64,000 nt of DNA from Betaproteobacteria bacterium UBA5216 (GTDB taxonomy: Bacteria > Pseudomonadota > Gammaproteobacteria > Burkholderiales > SG8-41): the NCBI GenBank assembly GCA_002412495.1, contig DHVE01000044.1, positions 100,034-164,033 on the forward strand. Direction: 5' to 3'. Under the pieces are notes generated by a model. That model was not told the DNA's origin, made no database searches, and worked only from the letters and a program-made list of their open reading frames with translations. The first letter of the stretch is position 1, and each line of letters opens with the position of its first letter. A program made the translations under genes and the position numbers. Below are positions 41,973 through 50,666 of this stretch, in pieces.

Positions 41973-43532
41973 ATGGCGCAAAAACAGACTGCGTACGACG
42001 ACATCCCATATAGCAGCCACCCCTTTCCCCAATCACATCCGGACCGCCTGGCCGCGGTTGCCAAGTTATTTGGTTTGAACGCGCCCGCCGTTGAGGACTG
42101 CCGGGTGCTGGAATTAGGCTGCTCAATGGGCGGCAACCTTATTGCGATGGCGCAAAAATATCCAGGCGCCCGTTTTGTTGGAATCGACGCCTCCTCACGC
42201 CAGATATCGGAAGGCTGGAAAGTAGTAGACGTCCTGCATCTGAAAAACATTGAACTCAAACAACTCGACATTCTCGATGTCAACGACACGCTGGGCGAGT
42301 TCGATTACGTCGTCTGTCATGGCGTCTACTCCTGGGTTCCTGCAACCGTCCAGAGCAAATTACTGGATCTTTGCAAACGTCATCTTTCTGCGACCGGCGT
42401 AGCGTATATGAGTTATAACACTTATCCTGGCTGGCACGTTCGCGGTATCGTCCGAGACATGATGCTCTATCGTGGCCTGCAGTTTAACGATCCGGCTGTG
42501 CGTCTCGCGCAGGCAAAATCACTGGTTGAATTTGTAGCAAAATCCTCCCCCAGCACAGACGATCCTTACCGCAAGTTGCTGCAAGGGGAACTCGACGTAA
42601 TCACGCGCAGCGACGATTACTATCTTCACCACGACCACCTCGAAGAAAACAATCACCCGGTGTATTTCCATGAATTCGCGCGCCGCCTTGGCGTGAACGG
42701 GCTGCAGTACTTGGGCGAGGCAGATTTCTCGACCATGGTGTCCACCAATTTCGCCCCTGATATAGCCAAGACACTTCACGACCTCGGCGCGCACGACATC
42801 CTACAGATGGAGCAATACATGGATTTCGTGCGCTGCCGCTATTTCCGACAAACCCTGGTTTGCCACAGCGCTGTACGTCTGAATCGCCAGCTAAATTCGG
42901 TGTTGGTAAAGAGCCTCCTGCTGTCCTCGCAGGCCACCCCCGAAGCGCCTGCCGCTGCGGCCGAACCGTCCGAACTGCAAACATTTCGCACTCCAGGCGG
43001 TCGGGGTATCACTTGCCGCTCCCCCATTACCAAACATGCACTGCGCGCGCTGCAGGAGCACTGGCCTGCGTCGGTGCCTTTTCAGGAACTATTCGGCTCC
43101 TGCAAGTCCGCAGGCGCCACCGACGATGAGTTTCTGGCCAACGAAATACTTGCCTGTATGGCTGCCGGCGTCGTGGAATGGCGGATCTCGCCGGATCCAT
43201 TCACCGCAAAAGTCACGCACAAGCCGACAACTACGCCAAGCGCCCGGCTTCAGGCAGCACAGGGAACGAGGGTCACAAATCTGCGCGGCGAAACGGTAAC
43301 TCTCGACGATTTGCACTGCAGCGTCTTGCGGCATCTAGAGGGCAAGCAGGACGTGCCCGAGCTTACGAAAACCATATTAAAATTTCTCACCGAAGGTGGC
43401 CACCAGCTGCGCCGGGAAAGCGACAACGCGGTTGTAACCGATCCCGCCGAAATGCGTGAACTGCTCGGCACCGCGATGGAAAAAATCCTGCAAAACCTTG
43501 CGGCAAAGGCACTGTTAATGCGCGATCGGTAG
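41973..43532 (+). CDS. Class I SAM methyltransferase with C-terminal methyltransferase regulatory domain
   Basis: A 519-residue protein. Motif I of the Rossmann methyltransferase is VLELGCSMGG (45-54), followed by FVGIDASSRQI (acidic ribose-binding region) and FDYVVCHGVYSWVP. YNTYPGW and the next 100 residues (DPYRKLLQGELD, YYLHHDHLEENNHPVYFHEF, YLGEADFSTM) match the methyltransferase regulatory domain arrangement. A winged-helix-like C terminus (EFLANEILACMAAGVVEWR) follows. Methyl acceptor unknown. Its codon style differs from the catabolic genes and resembles the adjacent cluster. It converges on the GNAT gene with an 82-bp gap, so it is a separate transcript with perhaps a shared purpose. 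Confidence 0.88.
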   Translation: MAQKQTAYDDIPYSSHPFPQSHPDRLAAVAKLFGLNAPAVEDCRVLELGCSMGGNLIAMAQKYPGARFVGIDASSRQISEGWKVVDVLHLKNIELKQLDILDVNDTLGEFDYVVCHGVYSWVPATVQSKLLDLCKRHLSATGVAYMSYNTYPGWHVRGIVRDMMLYRGLQFNDPAVRLAQAKSLVEFVAKSSPSTDDPYRKLLQGELDVITRSDDYYLHHDHLEENNHPVYFHEFARRLGVNGLQYLGEADFSTMVSTNFAPDIAKTLHDLGAHDILQMEQYMDFVRCRYFRQTLVCHSAVRLNRQLNSVLVKSLLLSSQATPEAPAAAAEPSELQTFRTPGGRGITCRSPITKHALRALQEHWPASVPFQELFGSCKSAGATDDEFLANEILACMAAGVVEWRISPDPFTAKVTHKPTTTPSARLQAAQGTRVTNLRGETVTLDDLHCSVLRHLEGKQDVPELTKTILKFLTEGGHQLRRESDNAVVTDPAEMRELLGTAMEKILQNLAAKALLMRDR

Positions 43533-43614
43533 GCCAAAGCGTACTGGCCTGCAGCCCGCCTTTCGACCACAAAGCGTCGGGGACGGCAAGATCACACATG
43601 GGGAAGGCCCCGTC

Positions 43615-44163
43615 TTATTGCGGGTCGCGGATCACTTTGATGCCGTATTTTTCACGAAACTTTTTGTGAGTTTGGTGTGTGCGGGAATCGCTTTGCGTGA
43701 GAACCAGTTCGTGGTAATCCCCGGATGGCTTTCCAGTGTCCTGCAATCCGCAGTGCAGATTGAATGCAAGCGCACGTCGATTTCGCCGTGGCACATAACT
43801 ATAGACACGGCGCAAATCCAACAACTCGAAGGCATAGTAGCCGATCAGATGTGCGGCCTTGTAGCAAACCAGAGCATGCTGGTCAGCCTCGACAACCATC
43901 ACGCCTATTTCCGCCGTGTCCTGCTGCAGGTTTCGCAAAAGCGCAATGCCTATCGATTGTTGCGCACTTTCGATGACAAAAAGGTGCACGCGGCGCTCGC
44001 GCAGCAGGTTTTCCTCGACCCAACGCTTGTGGCTTTCCAGCGTGAGGGGGCTGCTGTTGAGCATTCCCTCACGGACACTGGGGTGGTTGCGGATGTCGAA
44101 AACAGCCTCTGTCATGGACACGTCAAAAGCAACCAGTGCTACATCACCCGAAGATATCTGCAT
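43615..44163 (-). CDS. GNAT-family N-acetyltransferase (RimJ/PseH-like)
   Basis: A 182-residue acetyltransferase. The fold is visible as an N-terminal IRNHPSVREGMLNSSPLTLE helix region and the strand HLFVIESAQQSIGIALLRN. AEIGVMVVEADQ comes next, then a helix-strand LLDLRRVYSYVPRRNRRALAFN where RRxNRxAL-type sequence holds acetyl-CoA contacts. It resembles PseH-type sugar-amine acetyltransferases more than ribosomal ones, but this is only a pattern judgement. It overlaps the aminotransferase gene by 20 bp, so amination followed by N-acetylation of one intermediate is a reasonable reading. Last gene of the cluster. Confidence 0.78.
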   Translation of the reverse strand: MQISSGDVALVAFDVSMTEAVFDIRNHPSVREGMLNSSPLTLESHKRWVEENLLRERRVHLFVIESAQQSIGIALLRNLQQDTAEIGVMVVEADQHALVCYKAAHLIGYYAFELLDLRRVYSYVPRRNRRALAFNLHCGLQDTGKPSGDYHELVLTQSDSRTHQTHKKFREKYGIKVIRDPQ

Positions 44164-45268
44164 AGCAACTCCGGATCACGTTACACGCTTCTGTCAGAGT
44201 CGATTGGTCGATGCTGACGGGGGGCAGCAGGCGAATGTACTTGTCAAAATAACTGACAATAATGCCCTGTTCCATGAGCCGGGCGGCGAAACTTCCCAGG
44301 CGCGCGGGCTCTGGCACGGCAAGGCACCATAATGCGCCGCGACCATTTAATACCAAGTCCCCCAACTTCTCCCGTACCACATGCTCAATTTCGCCGACCT
44401 GCTGCGCTGCATCGAGCCGGCGCAGTTCGCCCAGTGTGGCCGCCGCTGCCGCACAGGCGAGCGGATGATTCCAGAACGTGCTGCCCGGCTTGACCCGAGC
44501 ACGATCCCAGGCGAAGCCGCGCCGCAGGACGACCGCCGCACAGGGAAACCCGTTGGCCATACCCTTGCCGATCACCAGAATGTCCGGCACCCGATGAAAA
44601 CGTTCAAAGAAAAAACCAGGCCCGCAGCGGTAAAGCCCCGTTAGCGTCTCGTCAAACAAAAGTGGAATTGAACCGGCCTCGGCCAACTCGAAAAGCGCCT
44701 CACCGAAAACCTGTGGAATCTCATACCCTCCACCGGTCATCTGCACAGGCTCGACGACGATCGCTGCCGGGTGCACCTTCGCCAAAAGCTGCTCAAGCTG
44801 ATCCTGCAGCTGCTGCTCCGGCGCCGAGAATCCTGATAGACGGTGCACGAACGCCGGGCCGCCGTAGCGGGACTCGCCACCGATCGCGGCCGTTAGAAAC
44901 GATCGGCCATGCGTGCTGCCTTCGAATCCGACCACGTCCATGCGCCCGGTTTCGGCCCACGCCGCGCGCAGCGCAGTCTCCATTGCTTCCATTCCCGTGC
45001 TGTAGACCCCTGCGAGATAGTGACTATCGGGAAGCAAAGGCGTTAGTGCTGCCTCCAATGCCGAACAGACGTCGGTAGCGAGGAACCCCGGTGCCGCGTT
45101 GAGACCGAGCTGCTGGACGAGAGCTGCGTTCACGACCGAATTGCCGTGGCCCAGCCACACCGAGCCATAGCCCATGCACAGGTCGATGAATTGCCTCCCC
45201 CCGCTCTCATAAAGCCACGTACCCCTCCCGCCAACAATGCGGTGCGCATGCGCAGAGTCCTCGCTCAT
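44144..45268 (-). CDS. Class III PLP-dependent aminotransferase
   Basis: A 374-residue fold-type I enzyme, somewhat shorter than typical (420). The PLP phosphate region is STGMEAMETALRAAW, the pyridine-N Asp is D206 (LLFDETLTG) and the Schiff-base Lys is K235 (VIGKGMANGFP). GSTFWNHPLACAAA is the second-subunit phosphate loop. It resembles glutamate-1-semialdehyde and omega-aminotransferases; substrates may be an aldehyde or keto sugar. Starts by ATGA overlap with the upstream unknown gene and ends overlapping GNAT, so expression is coupled. Confidence 0.88.
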   Translation of the reverse strand: MSEDSAHAHRIVGGRGTWLYESGGRQFIDLCMGYGSVWLGHGNSVVNAALVQQLGLNAAPGFLATDVCSALEAALTPLLPDSHYLAGVYSTGMEAMETALRAAWAETGRMDVVGFEGSTHGRSFLTAAIGGESRYGGPAFVHRLSGFSAPEQQLQDQLEQLLAKVHPAAIVVEPVQMTGGGYEIPQVFGEALFELAEAGSIPLLFDETLTGLYRCGPGFFFERFHRVPDILVIGKGMANGFPCAAVVLRRGFAWDRARVKPGSTFWNHPLACAAAAATLGELRRLDAAQQVGEIEHVVREKLGDLVLNGRGALWCLAVPEPARLGSFAARLMEQGIIVSYFDKYIRLLPPVSIDQSTLTEACNVIRSCYADIFG

Positions 45269-46395
45269 CCACGCCTCCGTATCTGGTTAAAAATATTCAT
45301 GGGCGCAGGCAGCTGGCAATAATCGGCGCGTAACCGATCCAGCCAAGGCATGACACCCAGCCGGTCAAGCAGCACGTCGGCATCTCCTTCCAGCGGCGCT
45401 GCCGGATCGAGTATGGGCGGAGCGTTGCCGCGATACACCGTGGCTGTCACGTGCGCCAACAATCCGCGGCAGACCTTGACCTGATGTCCCGTGCCAAAAA
45501 AAATCGGAGCGATCCGGCAATACAGGCAATAGAGCAAGGATGAGGACAGCACATTCCAGTAAATGACTACCCTGGCCTGTCGCAGTAACGCCTCGAATCG
45601 GTTGAAATCGCAGAAGTCATGGATGCACAACCGCTCACGACTGCTCCATTTTTTCCGGAGAAAAACCGCCAGTTCAGCTGGACCAATCACGGTAAGGCGA
45701 TTCTTTGTGGGTGCAAGAATCTCACTGATCCGCGCACTCAGGTCGTCCAGAAAGGTACTCGCGGCAAGCCCCGCGCGCATTACATAGTCCTCGCGGGAGA
45801 TCACCATCAGCCAATCGTCGTTACGAGCCGGGGCCACCGCTGTCACTGTCGATGCTGCCGATGCAAATTGAGAATTAAAAAACGAATGTTGCCGCGCCGC
45901 GCCACATGCCAGCGGCACGGCATACAGATGATCGACATCGTGGAAAACCATGCCCAGATATTTCTGCAGCGCATTCATCCGCTCCGACAATGCCGGATCC
46001 ACACCTCCGCGGCGCACGGAAAAAATATCAAAGCACGTCTGCGGATCCAACCGCCAGATGGCAAGCCAGGGATCGGTCGTCGCGACGCCTATGCCCTGGT
46101 CGCCCAATCGTTTGACGAAGGCGGCGAGATGTTCCGCCGCCATCAGCCCGTTGACCGCGAAAAGGTAGCCCGAGCAAAGCAGGACCACATCAGGATGCAG
46201 CGCATCCACGAGCTGCTGCAGATCCGCCACGCTCTGATAGACGCACACCCCTTGCTGGTCCGCTGGCACATGCTGCGCCAGCCGTGGCGGCAATGCAAAG
46301 CGGCTGTCGAACGGCTGGCCGCGCGCGAACAGATTTGCCGTCACAAATTCGCCAAAATCCGCAGACAAAACAAACAGGCAAAGCGGGGCCTTCAC
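45265..46395 (-). CDS. Unknown protein, possibly GT-B-like
   Basis: A 376-residue protein with no family I can name. The N terminus LCLFVLSADFGEFVTANLFA and later VDALHPDVVLLCSGYLF look like a first Rossmann domain. RNDDWLMVISREDYVMRAGL and RLTVIGPAELAVFLRKKW look like the start of a second, and RVVIYWNVLSSSLLYCLYCRIAPIFFGTG resembles the donor-site region of GT-B glycosyltransferases, where a conserved E or H contacts the nucleotide. No signal peptide. It lies between a GT2 and an aminotransferase gene with 4-bp overlaps on both sides, so it works in the same pathway. A glycosyl- or phosphotransferase role is a guess. Confidence 0.55.
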   Translation of the reverse strand: MKAPLCLFVLSADFGEFVTANLFARGQPFDSRFALPPRLAQHVPADQQGVCVYQSVADLQQLVDALHPDVVLLCSGYLFAVNGLMAAEHLAAFVKRLGDQGIGVATTDPWLAIWRLDPQTCFDIFSVRRGGVDPALSERMNALQKYLGMVFHDVDHLYAVPLACGAARQHSFFNSQFASAASTVTAVAPARNDDWLMVISREDYVMRAGLAASTFLDDLSARISEILAPTKNRLTVIGPAELAVFLRKKWSSRERLCIHDFCDFNRFEALLRQARVVIYWNVLSSSLLYCLYCRIAPIFFGTGHQVKVCRGLLAHVTATVYRGNAPPILDPAAPLEGDADVLLDRLGVMPWLDRLRADYCQLPAPMNIFNQIRRRG

Positions 46396-47633
46396 GTTTT
46401 CCTCCCCGTCGCCCCATACAGCAGACGATCCATTTCGCGAAAGTACGGTAACACTAGGGTGCCGTCCACCGGCGAATTGCGCCCAATCGATCTGGCCAGT
46501 TCATCACTTACGCTACCAAATATCCGTTCGCCCCCCTTCTCCAGATAAATCCGATACTTTCTGAGTATGTACAGCAACTGGACATCAAGGGCCAGCCGCA
46601 TGAAATCAACCCCGTTTCGTACGATGCCGTGCTGGGCAAACTCGCGAAACCGCTCCCGAATTGCCCCACGAGGCAAGGCCGCCAGTGCATATAACTGGTC
46701 CAACCCCTTCACAGGGCAGTACTTCAACGTACTACTCATGCCATTGAAATGGCGCAGACGAATGTCAGGGTAAGCGACCTTTCCACCCTGTTGAAGCATG
46801 GAAAGTGTGAAGTCAAGATCCTCATATCCTACGTAGTGAAACTCATCAAACCCGCCGATCTGCCGAAAACTTGAATTGCGCAGGAAAAGCGGCACTGCCT
46901 TGGCAATGGGCAATCGCGGAATTGCCTTGCCGGCGATGGATTCGAGGTGCCGATACTCACCCGCTGCTGCGATTGCCCCCCCCTTGAGCGCATCCAGACA
47001 CTTGTCGATCCATTGATCGTCGTCAATCACAACATCATCGTGCAAGAATGCCAAAAACTCCCCTTGCGCCTCGGCCGCGCCCCGGTTGTAGGCGGCGGCC
47101 ACGCTACCCCACTCCGAGCGTATGCATTTGACAGGCGCGGAAATAGCCGCATCATCACTGGAGCCATTAGCGACTAGAATGACCTCAAGCCTGTATCCTC
47201 TGGAGTTTGCCACCAGCGATTTCAGCAACTGTGAATGCACGAAAGGCAGGTTTTCGTTGACGACAATAACGCACGAGATCAGCGGGAGTTCGCGCAAGTC
47301 AAACCCGGTATCACGCGCCGACGAATAGGGCATCGGAAAACGGTTCAGATGCGCAAAAAATGCAGCCAACCTGTCGGAAAAACCGCCTGCGCTTAGTTCA
47401 TCGCTGACTGTCCAGCGCTGACCATCTGCGATCCGTGCGGTAAGCCCATGCGAGCGTGCGGCCGCAAGCGCAGCCTCCGCAGGCTGTATCCTCGACGGAT
47501 ACGAAATTTCTATTGCGTTTCCTTGCCGCACCAAACACAAGCCGTCGAAAATCGAATTCCTGGGGACGATGAAACCCTCCCTTGAAAAAAATCCACCGAA
47601 ATAGGCGCAACCCAACCAAGGCGGACCGATCAA
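46392..47633 (-). CDS. Family 2 (GT-A) glycosyltransferase with N-terminal extension
   Basis: A 413-residue protein. The GT2 catalytic domain begins near residue 113 (LPLISCVIVVNE) and continues with VILVANGSSDD, the AAAYNRGAAEAQGEFLAFLHDDVVIDD block with its DDV metal motif, and the acceptor region IGGFDEFHYVGYEDLDFTLSM, where ED is the usual catalytic-base motif. The first 110 residues form an extra domain without a recognised family. No transmembrane helices, so it is a soluble enzyme. 4-bp overlaps join it to the halogenase-family gene and the unknown gene. It transfers a sugar from a nucleotide donor; acceptor unknown. Confidence 0.88.
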   Translation of the reverse strand: MIGPPWLGCAYFGGFFSREGFIVPRNSIFDGLCLVRQGNAIEISYPSRIQPAEAALAAARSHGLTARIADGQRWTVSDELSAGGFSDRLAAFFAHLNRFPMPYSSARDTGFDLRELPLISCVIVVNENLPFVHSQLLKSLVANSRGYRLEVILVANGSSDDAAISAPVKCIRSEWGSVAAAYNRGAAEAQGEFLAFLHDDVVIDDDQWIDKCLDALKGGAIAAAGEYRHLESIAGKAIPRLPIAKAVPLFLRNSSFRQIGGFDEFHYVGYEDLDFTLSMLQQGGKVAYPDIRLRHFNGMSSTLKYCPVKGLDQLYALAALPRGAIRERFREFAQHGIVRNGVDFMRLALDVQLLYILRKYRIYLEKGGERIFGSVSDELARSIGRNSPVDGTLVLPYFREMDRLLYGATGRKT

Positions 47634-49207
47634 ATTCCAGAGACCGCTCCAGGCAATATTCCCGAAAGTCCGGCCCTCTGCGGCTCAGTCGTCTGGCGAT
47701 TATTTAGCCGCTTGATAAATTCGCTGTGCAGCGGCATGTGCCGCGCGATCTCGTCATTACCACTTCGGATTGCCGCCAGAATGTGCCGAACCTTGGTGGC
47801 GTCGGAAAGATCTGCCCCGCGATTATAGGTTGACGGCAAGTGGTGATGACCCGCCAATATTGAATACCAGCTCGGCTCAGGGAACATTGCGTAGGTAGCC
47901 GGCTCTATGCGTCCACTCCTGCGGTAAAGTTCAAGTTGCGCGGCAAGTTCGTCAGAAATATCAATCTTTGGATATGCCCGCCAGAATTCCGTGTCCGTGC
48001 GTCTGGTCAGGATGTAGTGCAACACGATGAAATCGCGAATCTCTTCGTAGGTGGCCACCATGCGCTCGTTGTAGCGGCGGATGAGGCTGCTGTCAAAGCC
48101 CATATCCGGAAAGTAGGTCATCAACAGTGCCAAGCTGCGTTGAATCACAAATATTCCCGTTGACTCCAGCGGCTCTACAAATCCAGACGACAGCCCCACC
48201 GCAATGCAATTGCCCAGCCAAAAATTCCGGCGACGCCCCACTCGCATTTTTAGCGGGCGCAAAGGCAACACTGACGGATCAACATTCAAGTGGCGCGCAA
48301 ACTCCTCCACCGCAGCATCGTCGTCAAGGAATTTACTGGAGTAAACATAACCATTTCCCACTCGTGTCGAAAGCGGAATGCGCCATGCCCACCCTGCGCT
48401 CAATGCCGTGGACTTGGTGTATGGGTGCATGCTCTCGTCGCCGGCGTGCGGCGTGGGTGCGGCCACCGCACGATCACAAAGCAGCACATTTGACCAATCC
48501 TCCCATCCATCATGAAGCGCCCGCTCGATTAGCATTCCGCGAAATCCGGTGCAATCGATGTACAAATCCGCAGTCAGCGTGCCGCTGCCCTTGGTGGTGA
48601 TGTGGCGAATAAAACCCCGCTCATCCACGACAACGTCCGTCACATCATCAACAATATGGCGGGTACCCCGCTGCACTCCCTCCGCCTGCAGAAACTTGGC
48701 GAATGCGTGAGCATCGAGCTGATACGCGTACTGCCCTCGATCATAAGGCGGCGACGACGCCGTGAATTGACGGGGCGCCTTGCCCTGATCACCCAGCAGT
48801 GCCTGAATAGAGTAGGAAGTATAGGTGCCCTCGGCGTTCCCTGCCTGCAGGCTTCTCAACCAGAAATGAAACAACTGCAAGCCATCAATAGTCCCTCCCA
48901 CCGGACCAAAGGCATGCCAAAAACTGTCATTGCCGCGATGCCAGTCGATGAACTTTATACCGAGCTTATAAGTCGCATGCGCTTCGCGCATGAATTTTTC
49001 TTCGCTGATTCCTAGCACACGCAGGTAGCCAACCAGCGGTGGCACAGTCGCCTCGCCCACGCCGATAATGGGAATCTCCGCGGATTCCACTAGCGTGACG
49101 CGCCCGCCAGAGGCGCGAAGTTGCGTGGCAAGATAGGTGGCTGTCATCCAGCCTGCCGTTCCACCACCGACAATCAGAATATCGCGCACTGCACGTTGTG
49201 TGTTCAT
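47630..49207 (-). CDS. Tryptophan-halogenase-family FAD-dependent protein
   Basis: A 525-residue flavoprotein. The FAD fold is ILIVGGGTAGWMTATYLA (10-27) followed by GVGEATVPPL. The family-specific WxWxIP motif is WAWRIP (273-278), the candidate catalytic Lys is K85 (YKLGIKFIDW) and the conserved Glu is E348 (FVEPLESTG), so the key halogenase features are all present. Substrate could be tryptophan, another aromatic or a carrier-bound or peptidyl residue. No flavin reductase gene is nearby, so reduced FAD must come from elsewhere. It follows the Asp/Asn hydroxylase by 53 bp and overlaps the GT2 gene by 4 bp. Confidence 0.9.
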   Translation of the reverse strand: MNTQRAVRDILIVGGGTAGWMTATYLATQLRASGGRVTLVESAEIPIIGVGEATVPPLVGYLRVLGISEEKFMREAHATYKLGIKFIDWHRGNDSFWHAFGPVGGTIDGLQLFHFWLRSLQAGNAEGTYTSYSIQALLGDQGKAPRQFTASSPPYDRGQYAYQLDAHAFAKFLQAEGVQRGTRHIVDDVTDVVVDERGFIRHITTKGSGTLTADLYIDCTGFRGMLIERALHDGWEDWSNVLLCDRAVAAPTPHAGDESMHPYTKSTALSAGWAWRIPLSTRVGNGYVYSSKFLDDDAAVEEFARHLNVDPSVLPLRPLKMRVGRRRNFWLGNCIAVGLSSGFVEPLESTGIFVIQRSLALLMTYFPDMGFDSSLIRRYNERMVATYEEIRDFIVLHYILTRRTDTEFWRAYPKIDISDELAAQLELYRRSGRIEPATYAMFPEPSWYSILAGHHHLPSTYNRGADLSDATKVRHILAAIRSGNDEIARHMPLHSEFIKRLNNRQTTEPQRAGLSGILPGAVSGI

Positions 49208-49260
49208 ATTGGTTAGTCTTGCACAATCGGCACCTGGCCACTAGTGCAATGTCTTTGTCG

Positions 49261-49785
49261 CTAGCTTAATTTAGCGCCGGGTACAAAGTCCACCAACAGC
49301 ACAACGCGTTCTTCGTTGGTCAAGTTCCATGCACTGTGACGCACACGGTCGTCGAAGACAAGGGCCTTGCCTTCCGCCCAACGCCGGGATTCGTCTCCAA
49401 CTTGCAATCCGCAGTCACCCGACGGCACTCGCAAACCCAGGTGGCAACGCAAGAAGGTGCCCTGATAGCCCAAATGTGGATTGATCCGTGTCGCCGGCAG
49501 CAAAACCGAGAATCCGGCGGCCCCGTGGCCGGGTATATGCATTTTGATCAATTCCGCAGTTAGCGGGCAGCGGCGCACGCCGTCGGCGAGCGCGGCACCA
49601 GTCGGAAAATCAAATATTCCAAATACCTTCCATCCTGCGCCGTAAAGTTCCTTTTCATACCAATCCATCAAGGCATCTTTTACCCCGAGATATTCACGAT
49701 AGATCGCTCCCCAGTTCGCCTCCAGCACTCTGGTGAAGGCATACCTGCCCGGATCAAGAAACACTGTTTTGCCTTTCTCGGCCAT
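49261..49785 (-). CDS. Aspartyl/asparaginyl beta-hydroxylase family dioxygenase
   Basis: A 174-residue cupin-fold Fe/2-oxoglutarate enzyme. Iron-binding histidines are H115 (FLRCHLGLRVP) and H150 (DRVRHSAWN). In this family the acidic third ligand is absent, and Gly at 117 agrees. R160 (ERVVLLVDF) is the likely 2-oxoglutarate anchor and HLGYQGT (104-110) the preceding loop. Bacterial members hydroxylate Asp/Asn in peptides or free amino acids. The enzyme is short and soluble. It is separated by 6 bp from the upstream kinase-like gene, consistent with one transcript. Confidence 0.9.
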   Translation of the reverse strand: MAEKGKTVFLDPGRYAFTRVLEANWGAIYREYLGVKDALMDWYEKELYGAGWKVFGIFDFPTGAALADGVRRCPLTAELIKMHIPGHGAAGFSVLLPATRINPHLGYQGTFLRCHLGLRVPSGDCGLQVGDESRRWAEGKALVFDDRVRHSAWNLTNEERVVLLVDFVPGAKLS

Positions 49786-49791
49786 TTCGCG

Positions 49792-50577
49792 CTATGCGAT
49801 CTGTCCATGCAACAATCCGGTAAGAGTCTGACGTTCGCGCCGCCCCAGCGGCTCCGCCAGCCGCGCTATTAATACGGGCAAGCGCCACGTGTCGATCACC
49901 TCTCGGGGAAAAACTTCCTCGCACCGCCGCCGATAAGCGCGCAGGAACGCTGCGCGCACGACCTCATCACCATGGCCGGCGCGGCCAAACTCCAGCAATA
50001 ACAGGGTACGCGCCATGTCGGCAGCCGGGTGCCCTTGACTCGCATCAAGCCAATCGATAACCACTGCGCCAGCTGGCGTCAACAGCACATTAAGTGGATG
50101 AAAATCTCCATGACACAAACCCACGCTGGTGTCACACGTTTCCAGCAGTTGCAGAGCTAGGCTCCTGCTAGTGTCGGGAACATCACTTGCGCACCGGATA
50201 TTCCTGCGCAGCCGCTCGACCATGCCGGGAAAGGCGCTACACGGCTGAACGTGAATTGACCGCTGTAGCGCAAAGAACACATCGACCAGCGCTTCCAGTT
50301 CCTTCGCGCCCGAAACGAGTACGTCGTATAGTGTAACGCCCGCACGTCTCTCAAATACAATTCCTTCCCGGTCGTTGATTCTGACGATCTCTTCAGCCCG
50401 AGGTGTATCGATTCCCAATGCTGCAGCAGCCTGTGCGTTAAGGAACTCTGCCCTGATCGCCTCGGCGGGAAATCCCCGGTCAAATAATTTGAGCACTCGG
50501 TTGCCGTGCCAAGGGATCACTTGCGCACTGCCGCCACGCATGGGCGCCGTCTGGGGAACATTACTCACCGCAACCAT
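49792..50577 (-). CDS. Aminoglycoside-phosphotransferase-like kinase
   Basis: A 261-residue protein kinase-like fold. The catalytic loop is LCHGDFHPLNVLL (H-G-D-x-H-x-x-N) and the metal-binding motif is VVIDWLDAS, both complete. The N-terminal nucleotide-binding lobe is short and lacks a clear G-loop. Members phosphorylate small molecules such as aminoglycosides, choline or sugars; a resistance role is not implied by this context. First gene after the hairpin downstream of the giant RTX gene, so it may start the modification cluster. Confidence 0.82.
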   Translation of the reverse strand: MVAVSNVPQTAPMRGGSAQVIPWHGNRVLKLFDRGFPAEAIRAEFLNAQAAAALGIDTPRAEEIVRINDREGIVFERRAGVTLYDVLVSGAKELEALVDVFFALQRSIHVQPCSAFPGMVERLRRNIRCASDVPDTSRSLALQLLETCDTSVGLCHGDFHPLNVLLTPAGAVVIDWLDASQGHPAADMARTLLLLEFGRAGHGDEVVRAAFLRAYRRRCEEVFPREVIDTWRLPVLIARLAEPLGRRERQTLTGLLHGQIA

Positions 50578-50600
50578 CTACAGTCCAGCAAACGGATAAC

Positions 50601-50643
50601 TAAAAGAATGCCGGAGCCAAAGATTCCCATCTCTGGCTCCGGC
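50601..50643 (-). terminator. Probable intrinsic terminator of the giant gene
   Basis: On the minus strand GCCGGAGCCA (read from 50643) and TGGCTCCGGC (ending 50610) form a perfect 10-bp GC-rich stem with a 14-base loop, followed by ATTCTTTTA (50609-50601). It starts 24 bases after the stop of the giant gene and ends 24 bases before the kinase-like start. The T tract is moderate, so partial read-through into the kinase cluster is possible. Confidence 0.75.
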
Positions 50644-50666
50644 ACAAGCTAAGGCATTCCAGCTCA

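Noticed and set aside
43601..43619. Short hairpin GGGG-AAGG-CCCC followed by GTCTTATT after the methyltransferase gene
   Set aside because: Four-base stem is too weak to call a terminator.
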